Numbered from the stretch's first letter, positions 27,958-34,450 are shown. The stretch is DNA of 64,000 nt from Molanna angustata (GCA_963576475.1 OY754979.1:31445278-31509277), one strand, 5' to 3'. Numbers and translations: made by a program. Notes: generated by a model from the sequence alone, not told the origin.

Positions 27958-30900
27958 CTCACATAAAATGTTCTACTCCGAATTCTGAGTAAATCCATGT
28001 ATGGGAACATATATGCTGCGAGGCCTCTAATTGGTGTTATTAGCTTGCAAAAGTCCACTACACCATACAAAATGTTCCTTCGGCTTAATAATGTCGATTC
28101 ATTCAGAGAATTGAATTCTCATGAACGAATCGACAGTTGGATTTTATGGTTATGGTTAGAGTGAGTGTGCGTATGAGAGAAACAATGTGTAAGTGTGTGT
28201 GTGTGTGTGTATGTAAGTGTGGATATATGTGTGTATATAATATATTGTTATATTCATTAGAGTGTAGCGTTCCTATAAAGGTTTGTTGCACATCACTAAT
28301 TTGAAACGAAAAAACTTTGCTATACCTAGGGATATATATTGGCCCCGCTCGCTAGTAGTGAGCGCCATCACTTCATCGCCTGCAAATTTATATCCTGTGC
28401 GCGACTTTTATCGAGTCTTTAGTTTAATTAGTTAATTTTGTAATCTGTATATTCATTCCTCGCAAAAAAATATATGTAAGTTATCTTATTTTCTTTAATT
28501 TCTGTTGTTGACCGCCAATTATCTATTTTTACTTTGTAATTTAATGTGGTTTTGTTTGGCTTTGTAAGGTAACACGCATGTTGTAATTATATACAAGTTG
28601 ATTAATTGGTTTGATCCCAACTGATCGAGGCTGATTATAGTCGGAACTGATAGTATATCTTCTATATAGCATTTAAATTTCAAATGCCGATTAATTACGT
28701 AACAGTTCATGATCTCACTAAAGGAAAAAAGGATTAATTGGTTCAATCCCAATTTATCTGACTATCGATCAATCCGCTTAATGGCCGCATGCCATCCCAA
28801 AAACCATAAGAGGAATAGAAGAAAAATATTTAAGTAAATGGTAGGTGGTTAGAAAATACATATAAATAGTAGTTTGTTGTAATTCTGTCACAATGTTAGA
28901 TATGAGTTTATTATATTTGGATTAACAGCCAGTGTTACTTTCATAAATCTATCCATCTATCATAAGTTCAGGACCTTAGATGAATCTAGAAGACTCTTTT
29001 ATTCTTGTCTTTCCGTAGCTTTTGTTTTCCTATTTAAATTTTGCAAAATCAGTCCATCTATACTGTTTTGGTCTTCCTTCTTCTTCATCCTTGTAGTGTG
29101 GAGAGTGTGGTCTGTCAGAGTTTTACAGGGTTGTCGTCCACCATTATGATTGTGTAACCAGCTCTCAGGCGTTTTTTTTTTTTAAAGAATATGTCCTCGA
29201 AAAAAGTATATCTGGACCTTAGAGCCAGATGGTATTAAGTCCACTTTTTGTTAAAGGTGAGGTTTTGACTTTCAATATATTATTGAAAGAAGTCCGATTC
29301 TCTGACCTTAGAGCCAGATGGTATTAAGTCCACTTTTTGTTAAAGGTGAGGTTTTGACTTTCAAAATATTATTGAAAGAAGTCCAATTCTCTGACCTTAG
29401 AGCCAGATGGTATTAAGTCCACTTCTTGTTAAAAGTGAGGTTTTGACTTTCAAAATGTTATTGAAAGAAGTCAAAGCCTTACTTTTAACAAGGGCATGGA
29501 CTTAATTTTGTCTGGCTCTAAGGTCCAGATATATATATCCTCATATATTCCCTAAATTAAACATAATATGCTTGTACAATAGGTGAAGATACCTCTGGGG
29601 CTTTTGTCGATACACAGGTCTCAAAGACTGGCTTTATCAGAGTCCTGTAGATGATAATAATAATAATAGATCATTAATCACAATCACAATTTTTTCTTTC
29701 AGATATAATTTTTTTTGAGATAGTATATTAGGATCTACTAATTGTAATTGCAGGATATAATGGACATATGGTTGGACAGCGGCCTGTCTTGGTCCAGCGT
29801 TTTGGAGACTGGTCAGGCAGATCTTTATCTCGAAGGGTTAGATCAGTGCACCGGGTGGTTCCAGTCATCCCTGCTTACTAGCGTTGCCATCAATGGGAAG
29901 ACTCCGTACAGGTTTGTAACAATTAAACACTGAATTTTATCTGAGGGATACAATCATACATATCTCAATAGAAACTAAACAAGAATTATATTTTTGGGCC
30001 TCTAGTATGTGCCATCTATGTATGTGTAATACAGAAGTATTACAATATAGGAACAAAGATTTTTTTTGACAAATTTTTAATATCTCAATAGAGACCAAGT
30101 TGGAATATTATAGAAGAATCAGGAAATCAAGGCACCCACAGGGCTTACGACCTGTCATCGGCTGGTTTACGTGATCACTTTATGCGCTTGCGCAACGTTC
30201 ACCAATTATGCCTTATTGAGTTCCCTTATCAATGCAATTTTGAAAGTTCTATATATTTTAATAATGCGTATCAGATCGTTTGAAAATATGACATTTTTAC
30301 TATTACCATCTATGAAGTAACAAAGGAACCTTTTTGTAACGCCATCTATTGAGAAGTTGGTTTATTTTGTAAACAATGAAAGCAACAGTCCTTATACATG
30401 AGGTGACAGTGTTCTCAGACAGATGTCACCCCTGAACTGCGCCAGAAATATCAATTAATTTTTGGCTTGTTTACCTACCTTGTATCAATGTGTATGTAAA
30501 TTGATTTTTTTATTATTTTATAATATTCTCTATTGAGATCTTATAAATTTGTCATAAAAATATCATTTGACTCCTGACAGGGAAAAAAATCTAATGTTTG
30601 CGTATATGCAACCTTTAAAAAAAATATTCGATAGGAATAAAGATAAATTGTTTTTCAATAGATTTTGAAATCACCACATTGAAACAAAAATTGGTGGTAT
30701 TGAAAGATTGATTGATTTTTTTGTTATTACATCAATGATATTTAATTTATGCATTTCAGGAAGCTATTTGTGCACGGGTTTACTGTGGATTCCAATGGCA
30801 GAAAGATGTCAAAGTCCCTTGGAAATGTTGTGGATCCTGTGGTCATCACCAACGGAGGAAAGGATGCCAAGAAAAACCCTCCATACGGAATAGACACTTT

Positions 30901-32163
30901 GAGGTAATATTCTTTTACAAATTTGAAGGTTGTTTTTGGCATTAAGTCACTTTCCCAGGGGGGCAAGTCTGGTTCGACTGGCGAAATCAAAACCCCCAGT
31001 GATTACCCATATCATGGATATAATTATCGTATGGAATTCTATGACATCTAAAGATATTGAAGAACTCCATATAATAATTATATCCATGATATGGGTAAAC
31101 AAGGTGGGTTTTTATTTCGACGGTCAACCAGACTTGCCCCCCAGATTTAAAATCTCAAAACCATTACAGTAAAGTTTTTCTTCCTGGTTTAAAAGACAAT
31201 TATCTCGTATTACCTCAATGTAAATAATATAGTTAATTATTTATGTTTAAATTTTGATTAGCTCATATTAAAAAGTGTTTCTTTTCCAGATGGTGGGTTG
31301 CGAACCACAGCACTCAACATTCTCAGATAACAATTAGCGATAACATCCTATCAGAGAGTCAAGCAGAACTGTCCCGAGTCAGATTGCTGATGAAATTTCT
31401 CCTTGGAAGTATCAGCGATTTGGATCTGATCACTGTGAAGACATCTGAACAGTTCAACTACCTGGATTCCTATATGCTACATCTCCTGCACGAGTTTCAC
31501 CAAAGTGTCACTATGCACTACGACGAGATGCAGTACAACAGAGTGTGCTCTGCCATCCTCAACTTCACAGCCAACCAAGTATCAGGATTTTATTGCCACA
31601 TTGTCAAAGACCGCCTCTACTGCGAACCGAAAAATTCTCTACACCGTAAAAATTGTCAAGTCGTCTTAAATAACATTTTAATAACCCTCTGTCAAAATTT
31701 GTCTCCGATCGTTCCTCACTTTGTAGAGGAGATTTGGCGACACTATCCGTTGAACGAGGGTAAGACGTTCTTCAGGTCCATTCAAGAGTTTCCCAAAGCG
31801 ATCTGGAACAGGCCCTTTGTTGATTTTCTGATGGATTCAGTTTTGGACATCAAGAAACAGGTGAATTTGAAATGCGCCGGAGCCAACAGTTTGGAGTATC
31901 GTGCGGTGATCAGAGCCCGTCCAGAATTTTATGATAGACTGCTCCTGTTGCAAGGGAGTCCCGACAAAAGCGGGGGAGAGCTGTGTGAAATTTTGCAAGT
32001 TTCGGAGGTCATTTTGCAAGAGGGTGAGGCTCACGAAGAGGAGTGGTTGTTGGATGTTGAAAAGGTGGACAAGTTTTTGTGTGGACGTTGTAGGAGATGT
32101 ACATCGGATATTGAGGATGAACCATGTGAGAGGTGTAAAAGAGTTATAGAAGAATCATGTTGA
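7716..32163 (+). CDS. IARS2: Mitochondrial isoleucyl-tRNA synthetase, 12 exons
   Basis: This enzyme charges tRNA-Ile with isoleucine for mitochondrial translation. Joining 7716-7928, 9771-9893, 11719-12089, 14059-14172, 16705-16907, 19165-19334, 22085-22324, 23337-23503, 23876-24017, 29754-29911, 30760-30903 and 31290-32163 gives 2,919 nt and 972 residues. Every junction is GT/AG and every phase agrees. Order along the protein: a basic N-terminus suited to mitochondrial import; HMGH (HIGH signature, residues 105-108); the CP1 editing domain with VVWTTTPWS and [21 protein letters not shown] and KMSKS (649-653); an anticodon-binding domain; and a zinc site C-x2-C...C-x2-C at the end. The length is close to human IARS2 (about 1,012). 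I chose ATG 7716 for its AAAATGG context; ATG 7707 is in frame and possible. No breaks are seen, so the gene looks functional despite introns full of transposons. Confidence 0.95.
8075..8300 (+). repeat. Dispersed repeat, related to 42,700-42,960
   Basis: It shares ATCACGGCAT, GGTGAACCTCATTGCTGAAC and GTCTTGTCTCGCC/GTCTCGTCTCACC-type words with 42,700-42,960. A smaller piece (GGTGAGACGAGAATGG, inverted) lies at about 19,700. Non-coding; class unknown. Confidence 0.5.
8468..8655 (+). repeat. SINE-B, tRNA-derived
   Basis: The tRNA-like head (GGCTCTGTTGGTTGAGTA as A box, GGGTTCGATTCCCAG as B box) is followed by a body with CAGTCTGGATCTGTGAGACG and GGCAACTTGTTATTGGGTG. The anticodon-arm region contains CTGCTGA; a GCT triplet there recalls tRNA-Ser(GCT). 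Other copies lie on the minus strand at 14,206-15,272 (split) and 42,990-43,193. Confidence 0.75.
8663..8850. mobile_element. GC-rich terminal-inverted-repeat MITE
   Basis: Both ends carry imperfect inverted arms of about 45 bp (ACGTCTTATGTAGGCGATTC at the left; the complement of GAATTGCCTACGTAAGACGT-like sequence at the right). The whole unit is rich in CG dinucleotides, unlike its AT-rich surroundings. Non-coding. No target duplication could be fixed. Confidence 0.6.
8895..9130 (-). mobile_element. R530 element, copy E, partial
   Basis: It contains the R530 inner segment with CATCTATTGAGAAGTTGG-like sequence, the hairpin AGGTGACAGTGTTCTCGC...GATGTCACCCCTGAA and GTTTACCTACTTGTACCAA. These are shared with copies at 30,300-30,500, 33,720-33,900 and 44,300-44,515. 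The strand is given relative to the uninverted copy A. Confidence 0.5.
9330..9610. repeat. Repeat pair with 21,465-21,733
   Basis: Around 270 bp are nearly the same as 21,465-21,733, including GAGACACGTGAGGTAT, GTGGTCGATGCTTCCCCCC and CTTGTTTGCTGTTGT. The two copies flank four IARS2 exons. The second copy carries a SINE-C insertion; this one is the empty version. Class unknown. Confidence 0.65.
9659..9757. repeat. 32-bp minisatellite, about 3 copies
   Basis: ATGAGTATCTTATATAATAA-type units begin at 9,661, 9,693 and 9,725. They end only about 14 bp before the IARS2 exon 2 acceptor, so they occupy the region expected to hold the branch point and pyrimidine tract. Confidence 0.75.
9771..9893 (+). 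CDS. IARS2: IARS2 exon 2, HIGH motif
   Basis: Residues 72-112. It encodes [16 protein letters not shown], the class I synthetase nucleotide-binding signature. Acceptor TTGCAG|TAT, donor AAG|GTTTTA; phase 0 on both sides. Confidence 0.95.
10050..11395. repeat. Diverged copy of the 26-28 kb dispersed repeat, interrupted by a MITE
   Basis: Segments at 10,215-10,350 and 10,786-10,880 (GGTTTCTCAAAAATTTTTATT, AACTAGATAATTTAGTTTTC), and at 11,215-11,395 (TTGGATCTCATGTGTTACAT), match 26,830-27,060, 27,300-27,440 and 48,860-49,430. The order agrees with one ancient element split by the insertion at 10,353-10,785. Confidence 0.55.
10353..10785. mobile_element. MITE with about 65-bp TIRs and TAT target duplication
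   Basis: The left end GGCCCGATATTACAG and the inverted right end GGCCCGGTATTACAG extend for about 65 bp of complementarity, including CAACTCATTGAGTTTG. TAT flanks both ends (10,350-10,352 and 10,786-10,788), and removing the insertion restores the surrounding repeat. A 3-bp TAT or 2-bp TA duplication would suit a Harbinger- or mariner-type family; I cannot decide between them. Confidence 0.8.
11719..12089 (+). CDS. IARS2: IARS2 exon 3
   Basis: Residues 113-236. It contains [13 protein letters not shown], the strongly conserved segment after the HIGH motif, and [18 protein letters not shown]. Acceptor TTTCAG|ATT; donor AG|GTAATT, phase 2. Confidence 0.95.
12168..12260 (+). repeat. Degenerate SINE-A head
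   Basis: GGTTGGTGGCAGAGCG and a degraded B-box region (GATCGAATGCTGCCTC) follow the SINE-A head order. The middle is heavily mutated. Confidence 0.35.
12345..12900. repeat. Dispersed repeat shared with about 61,540-61,990
   Basis: Shared segments include ACAAATAATCATA, AAAAAATGTGAT, CTCAAATGGCAAA and a cluster with ATACTATTATTTCGTTGTC, found in the inverse sense at the other locus. Non-coding; class unknown. Confidence 0.4.
12912..13139 (-). pseudogene. LINE C-terminal fragment (CCHC region)
   Basis: The minus-strand frame reads [20 protein letters not shown] then [13 protein letters not shown]. This is the C-x2-C...H-x4-C zinc-knuckle layout that follows the reverse transcriptase/RNase H of Jockey- or I-type LINEs. 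No catalytic domain is left. Confidence 0.55.
13320..13480 (-). pseudogene. LINE 3'-end fragment of the 24-26 kb family
   Basis: GGTTTGCAATCT, TCTTAAAAAGACTCGG and TCGTTCCATAGTCGGGCTG match 24,335-24,470 in the same sense. A G-run lies at about 13,331-13,340. Confidence 0.55.
14059..14172 (+). CDS. IARS2: IARS2 exon 4
   Basis: Residues 236-274, with [10 protein letters not shown], the usual segment before the editing domain. Acceptor TTTCAG|AAC; donor AA|GTTAGT, phase 2. The downstream exon supplies the T that makes AAT. Confidence 0.9.
14304..15155. mobile_element. Mutator-like non-autonomous element, 9-bp TSD
   Basis: CAATATGAA (14,295-14,303) is repeated at 15,156-15,164. The ends pair as GATTACATGAAAATT against the complement of the right end, GGTGACAGGAAAATT. 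Both arms are built from degenerate TTCGAA/CAATT subrepeats of about 24 bp. Long arms with internal subrepeats and a 9-bp duplication are typical of Mutator-like elements. No transposase is present. A smaller MITE sits inside at 14,841. Confidence 0.7.
14841..14968. mobile_element. MITE, CATAGATTTTTA family, 8-bp TSD
   Basis: The ends are CATAGATTTTTA and TAAAAATCTATG. GTTTATTC is present on both sides (14,833-14,840 and 14,969-14,976). Internal words TAGATGTAGTACTCCGTGCA and TTTGCTAACTATGACATCTA recur at 32,561-32,851. An 8-bp duplication suits hAT-type transposition. Confidence 0.8.
16705..16907 (+). CDS. IARS2: IARS2 exon 5, editing domain start
   Basis: Residues 274-342. [20 protein letters not shown] is the CP1 threonine-rich editing motif and the following strand. 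Acceptor TTTCAG|TAC; donor GATG|GTTAAT, phase 1. Confidence 0.93.
17150..18048 (+). pseudogene. RTE-like LINE fragment, broken
   Basis: The frame runs from [12 protein letters not shown] (a damaged YADD-box region) through [26 protein letters not shown] and GRRSVGRP to AARTHQGL. It has in-frame stops at about 17,533 and 17,894. It ends in a short GAT repeat (18,033-18,051), the microsatellite 3' tail seen in RTE-type LINEs. The endonuclease and most of the reverse transcriptase are missing. It lies in IARS2 intron 5. Confidence 0.75.
18050..18262 (+). pseudogene. Second RTE-like LINE C-terminal piece
   Basis: [20 protein letters not shown] and [20 protein letters not shown] are the LINE C-terminal segment again, following the GAT tail of the preceding fragment. 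This is a separate, 5'-truncated insertion; its own tail is replaced by the 46-bp minisatellite. Confidence 0.65.
18271..18826. repeat. 46-bp minisatellite, 12 copies
   Basis: The word GTGCCAGATTAGTGAGATTA recurs every 46 bp at 18,286, 18,332, and so on to 18,792. Copies are almost identical; one has T in place of G in CTTTTGTTTTC (about 18,503). It lies inside IARS2 intron 5. Confidence 0.95.
19165..19334 (+). CDS. IARS2: IARS2 exon 6, editing motif
   Basis: Residues 342-398. [16 protein letters not shown] matches the IleRS/ValRS/LeuRS proofreading motif with its conserved aspartate. Acceptor TTATAG|GTA; donor GTG|GTCAGT, phase 0. Confidence 0.93.
19478..19661. mobile_element. Foldback MITE, GGGGGGCAAGTCTGG family, copy 1
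   Basis: The left end GGGGGGCAAGTCTGGTCCAA and the right end complement pair over most of the element's length around a centre near 19,565. Members at 30,958-31,142 and 55,583-56,241 share GCGAAATCAAAAC and ATGATATGGGTAA. A hairpin of this quality would fold in the pre-mRNA. Confidence 0.85.
20230..21176 (+). pseudogene. 5'-truncated Jockey/CR1-like LINE with A-tail
   Basis: The frame starts just before [11 protein letters not shown] (the reverse transcriptase catalytic box). It continues through [20 protein letters not shown] and [16 protein letters not shown] to about residue 290, with one in-frame stop at 20,440. It ends with 40 A residues (21,137-21,176). The flanks on both sides belong to a repeat also seen at 62,530-63,070, so the LINE landed in it. 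The long pure A-tail argues for a recent insertion. Confidence 0.75.
21345..21464. repeat. Flanking dispersed repeat, also at 62,990-63,080
   Basis: GTGTATTTTTTACTCT, then CATCTTCCTCACTGGGTAGG and GAGAACCGACCACC, recur at 63,000-63,060. This continues the repeat in which the LINE at 20.2-21.2 kb sits. Confidence 0.5.
21465..21733. repeat. Repeat pair with 9,330-9,610
   Basis: It is nearly the same sequence as 9,330-9,610. It is interrupted at its right end by SINE-C, with TAAAAT on both sides of the SINE. Confidence 0.65.
21734..22002 (-). repeat. SINE-C, tRNA-derived
   Basis: On the minus strand a strong B box, GGTTCGAATCCGGGC (about 21,951-21,965), lies in the head. About 230 bp of body follow, with TAGCCATGATCCAATTTGTC. 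TAAAAT flanks both ends. The comparison with the empty repeat at 9,600 fixes the insertion point. I see one copy in the window. Confidence 0.6.
22085..22324 (+). CDS. IARS2: IARS2 exon 7
   Basis: Residues 399-478. It contains [20 protein letters not shown] and QWFIKT, the standard YDWRTK/PVIxRASxQWF block. Acceptor TTTTAG|CAT; donor TTG|GTGAGT, phase 0. Confidence 0.95.
22374..22565 (+). repeat. SINE-A copy, rearranged
   Basis: The head GGTGGCAGGACGGTTAGTGT with a TTAGTAATTCAGTGG arm is followed by a partly duplicated body ending in GCTTAATTTAGGGAATGTATG. The copy is degenerate. Confidence 0.6.
22566..23095 (-). pseudogene. RTE-like LINE fragment
   Basis: The minus-strand frames, with stops and shifts, read [13 protein letters not shown] (about 23,030), [13 protein letters not shown] and [14 protein letters not shown]. 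These are the same C-terminal blocks as the fragment at 17.2-18.0 kb. It lies in IARS2 intron 7, opposite to the gene. Confidence 0.7.
23337..23503 (+). CDS. IARS2: IARS2 exon 8
   Basis: Residues 479-534. It contains [18 protein letters not shown], the class I core segment ahead of the KMSKS loop. Acceptor TATCAG|GAA; donor GG|GTAAGT, phase 2. Confidence 0.95.
23876..24017 (+). CDS. IARS2: IARS2 exon 9
   Basis: Residues 534-581, with [19 protein letters not shown]. Acceptor TTACAG|AGA; donor AAA|GTAAGC, phase 0. The next intron is the largest of the gene (5.7 kb). Confidence 0.92.
24234..26203 (-). pseudogene. 5'-truncated LINE with open reverse transcriptase frame
   Basis: A 620-residue frame (26,183 to 24,321) covers a whole reverse transcriptase domain. 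The order is [57 protein letters not shown] and CYADDSTVH (the YADD active site), followed by a thumb region and C-terminal tail. The endonuclease is absent. The frame is closed by two stops immediately upstream, where 5' truncation must lie (about 26,200). The 3' end is an A-tail, seen on the + strand as Ts at 24,235-24,253. The type is Jockey/CR1-like; the clade is not certain. It lies in IARS2 intron 9, antisense. The intact frame indicates a young copy. Confidence 0.8.
26586..26662. repeat. GT-rich microsatellite
   Basis: TGTGTG runs with regular CTGTGTGTGT interruptions, inside the dispersed repeat. The equivalent position at 48,655-48,690 is shorter. Confidence 0.9.
27880..27957. repeat. 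CA microsatellite
   Basis: A nearly pure CA run at the mirror position of the GT run at 26,586, within the inverted arm. Confidence 0.95.
29180..29600 (-). repeat. SINE-A 3' part split by a MITE
   Basis: AAGAATATGTCCTCG at 29,185 and TATCCTCATATATTCCCTAA (from 29,534), followed by CTTGTACAATAGGTGAAG, are the two halves of an inverted SINE-A tail and body. They are separated by the element at 29,207-29,533. Confidence 0.6.
29207..29533. mobile_element. TIR element with three 89-bp internal repeats
   Basis: TATATCTGGACCTTAGAGCC at the left pairs with the right end ending in GGTCCAGATATA. Inside, GACCTTAGAGCCAGATGG recurs at 29,215, 29,304 and 29,393, a period of 89 bp. The flanks allow a TA duplication, so a mariner-like origin is possible. 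Confidence 0.7.
29754..29911 (+). CDS. IARS2: IARS2 exon 10
   Basis: Residues 582-634. [15 protein letters not shown] and [18 protein letters not shown] match the conserved WFDSG and GxDQxRGWFQSSL blocks. Acceptor TTGCAG|GAT; donor AG|GTTTGT, phase 2. Confidence 0.95.
30060..30630 (-). mobile_element. R530 element, copy B, with inversion
   Basis: The core GGCTTACGACCTGTCATCGG (inverted relative to copy A) is followed by a forward 3' part from CTCTATTGAGATCTTATAAA to AATATTCGA. ATAGGAACAAAGAT to the left (about 30,046) and ATAGGAATAAAGAT to the right (about 30,630) form a 14-bp target duplication with one mismatch. It lies in IARS2 intron 10. Confidence 0.65.
30760..30903 (+). CDS. IARS2: IARS2 exon 11, KMSKS motif
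   Basis: Residues 634-682. [20 protein letters not shown] carries the KMSKS ATP-binding loop, followed by GNVVDP. Acceptor TTTCAG|GAA; donor AG|GTAATA, phase 2. Confidence 0.96.
30958..31142. mobile_element. Foldback MITE, GGGGGGCAAGTCTGG family, copy 2
   Basis: It has the same ends and near-complete self-complementarity as 19,478-19,661. It fills half of the 386-bp intron 11. Confidence 0.85.
31290..32163 (+). CDS. IARS2: IARS2 exon 12, anticodon-binding and zinc site
   Basis: Residues 682-972. It has [12 protein letters not shown] at the start, the helical anticodon-binding domain ([37 protein letters not shown]), then CGRCRRC and CERCKRV as a four-cysteine zinc module before the TGA. Acceptor TTCCAG|ATG. 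Confidence 0.95.
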
Positions 32164-32298
32164 ATGTAGAAAAGATTGAAAATGGTTTCATAATTTGGTT
32201 TTCGATAATGAAAATGCTACTTTGTATAGTAACATACAAATCAATTCTTGTTCTGTATGTAAAACTTAAAAATATTAATGACTCTAGAGTTTTTGTGT

Positions 32299-32380
32299 TA
32301 ACAGAGTGGAAATCCATTTTAAAATGAATAAATAAGTATTAACAGAGTGGAAATCCATTTTAAAATGAATAAATAAGTAT
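32299..32380 (+). terminator. Duplicated 41-bp unit with two AATAAA signals
   Basis: The unit TAACAGAGTGGAAATCCATT... is present twice in tandem (32,299-32,339 and 32,340-32,380). Each copy contains AATAAA (32,327-32,332 and 32,368-32,373). These are the first canonical polyadenylation signals after the IARS2 stop, 164 and 205 nt downstream. Confidence 0.75.
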
Positions 32381-33068
32381 TTTTCCACAATATTTTTATA
32401 ACGAACAAACGTTTTCGCCAAGGTGACTTTGCATTGTCAAGGTCCAAATGAAACTAAACAAAATTAACGAGATTCATACTTCACTCAGCATTTACAACGT
32501 TGCCACATGTGTGGGCGGAGTTACAGTGATTTTACAAATTTGCCATATGTGGGTGTGGGTCATAGATTTTTAATATAATATACTAGATGTAGTACTCCGT
32601 GCAAAAAGTGAGTCATGGAATATCGCGCGTTTGACGTTTTGGTTGGCAACACATTTCAGTTTTCCTTACATTTCAACACATCCTAGATAACTGTTCTCTA
32701 AACTTTAATAAATCCGAAAACAATTCACATAAGTCGTTATTTTCTATAGAAAAATGATGTGGTCTGGAACCATAACGTCAAAAATGACTCACTTTGATTC
32801 ATACAAAATTTGTTAACTACGACATCTAGTATATTATAATAAAAATCTATGGTGTGGGTATAAACGTCGAACGCGCGATATACCATGCCTCACTTATTGC
32901 ACGGAGTAGTCCATCTAGTATATTATATGAAAATCTTTGAGTTTCACCAACATAATATGTATTGTAAAATTTCGTTTAGTTTCATTTGGACCTTGACAAT
33001 GCCAAGTCACCTTGTCGAAAATGTTCGGTCGTTATAGAAATATTGTAGAAAAATACTTATTTATTTAT
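32376..33068. mobile_element. TIR element directly after the IARS2 poly(A) signals
   Basis: The left arm (TTGTCAAGGTCCAAATGAAA at about 32,437) and the right arm (TTTCATTTGGACCTTGACAA at about 32,980) are inverted copies of roughly 85 bp. They reach the outer words AATAAGTATTTTTC and GAAAAATACTTATT. The interior contains the CATAGATTTTTA MITE. Confidence 0.7.
32561..32851. mobile_element. MITE, CATAGATTTTTA family, larger copy with 8-bp TSD
   Basis: The ends are CATAGATTTTTA and AAAAATCTATG. GTGTGGGT is duplicated at 32,553-32,560 and 32,852-32,859. A truncated inverted relative follows at 32,865-32,940 (CACGGAGTAGTCCATCTAGT). The internal half matches 14,841-14,968. Confidence 0.8.
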
Positions 33069-33524
33069 TTACTAACTTTAAGATATTCTTTATCAAGTTA
33101 GTGTCATAAAAAATTATATTTTTTAAGAGTTTGTTTATTATTTATTGTTTTGTTATGAAATAAAAGTATTTTAAAGTTACATATTTTTTTTTGAGATGGC
33201 CGATTAATTTTAAAATATCTAATAGATCAAAATAAAATGCAACAAATACAGCGATCATGCTTTCGATTGGGAATAATTCAACCATCTAGATACTTATCAT
33301 ACCAAAGGAAAACAATCAAAGGATTTGGCTCTGAGGTAGTCTCTATACTAACTATCAACCCTACTAATTCCCGATTATTAACGTTTGAAAAATCTTTTAC
33401 GATTCTACATGTATTCATTGGTACCGATTTTAATTTTTTCCAAAAAACTTAAAATTTCTAGCTTACGGCAAAACGATTCTGGAGTTATGCCAGTGGCTGA
33501 CAATGAACGGTAATAATATTATTT

Positions 33525-33960
33525 TGATAATTTTTTAATAACTCAATAGAGACGAAGTTGGAATATTATTGGAGAACCAGGAACTCAAGACACCGGCTGG
33601 TTTACGAGATCACTTTATAAGCTTGCGCAACGTTCATCAATGACACCTTATTGAGATCCCTTATCAATGCAATGCATTTTTTGAAAGTTCTATATATTTT
33701 AAAAATGAGAAACTGATTGTTTGAAAATAAGTTGTTTTTATCATCGACATTTATGAATTAACGAAGAATCCTTTTTGTAACCATCTATTGAGTAGTTGGT
33801 TTTTTGAAAGCTACAGTTCTTATACACGAGGTGACAGTGTTCTCGCGCATATGTCACCCCTGAAACGCCCCAGAAATATGATTAAAATATTTGGCTTGTT
33901 TACCTACAGAAAAAAAAATATTAAAAAAAATTATTTAAAAAAAAAAATAAAAAATATTAT
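33525..33960 (-). mobile_element. R530 element, copy C
   Basis: It begins TTTTTAATAACTCAATAGAG and contains AAGCTTGCGCAACGTTCATC, GAGGTGACAGTGTTCTCGCG and GTTTACCTACAG. It ends in an A-rich stretch. AATATTATTTT occurs on both sides (about 33,510 and 33,953), a possible 11-bp duplication. Confidence 0.55.
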
Positions 33961-34071
33961 TTTTAAATGAAATGTATCTCGTCAAATGATATTATTTGGT
34001 ACCTAATAATATCATTTTACGAGAAAGCAATGTCTTTTAATCTCGTTACTTAAAGCGGTGTATTTCTAGTT

Positions 34072-34450
34072 TTAGTTATAATCAAATGATTTTTTTATAA
34101 TATTACTAGAATTTGGAATAGCCACGTCGCAAATATATGTTATTTTTTTAATTTTATCATGTATTATTAAATCGGGTCTGTTATGTTGAATTGACCGGTC
34201 AGTTAATATTGTTTTATCGTAATAAAGCGAAATATTATTATTTTCTAAAAATGAAATCGGATCATATTCATAATATGGTTTTATGTTTATCGCGTCAATT
34301 AATTTATATTTAATAGCTAAATTTTGATGTATTATTTTTGCTACTTGGTTATGTCTAAATGTATATTCTGATTGCGCGAGAAAAGAACAGCCCGATATTA
34401 TATGCTCAATTGTTTCCGGAAAAGCCAAACATTTTCTACAACTATCATCT
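34072..34450 (-). pseudogene. LINE C-terminus with restriction-like endonuclease motif
   Basis: The minus-strand frame reads ETIEHIISGCSFLAQSEYTF (the end of a zinc-knuckle), then RSIQHNRPDLIIHDKIKK and ICDVAIPNSSNI. An RPD followed by D about 19 residues on is the PD-(D/E) pattern of the C-terminal nuclease in R4/Dong-type LINEs. The reverse transcriptase is missing. I am confident this is a LINE piece and less sure of the clade. Confidence 0.55.

Larger units (their letters stand above)
26209..28135. mobile_element. Large palindrome of dispersed repeats
   Basis: About 700 bp at 26,400-27,100 recur in inverted form at 27,440-28,130, separated by roughly 330 bp. Shared words include AAAACCATAAACGCTAGAAC-like sequence, GATAAATTTATGAGTTTAAC and CATGTATGG-type ends. 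The left arm is itself bounded by about 190-bp inverted repeats (GGTATGTATGTTAAGATAGG at 26,212 and its complement ending near 27,300). Other copies lie at 10.0-11.4 and 48.4-49.4 kb. No protein is encoded. Confidence 0.7.
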
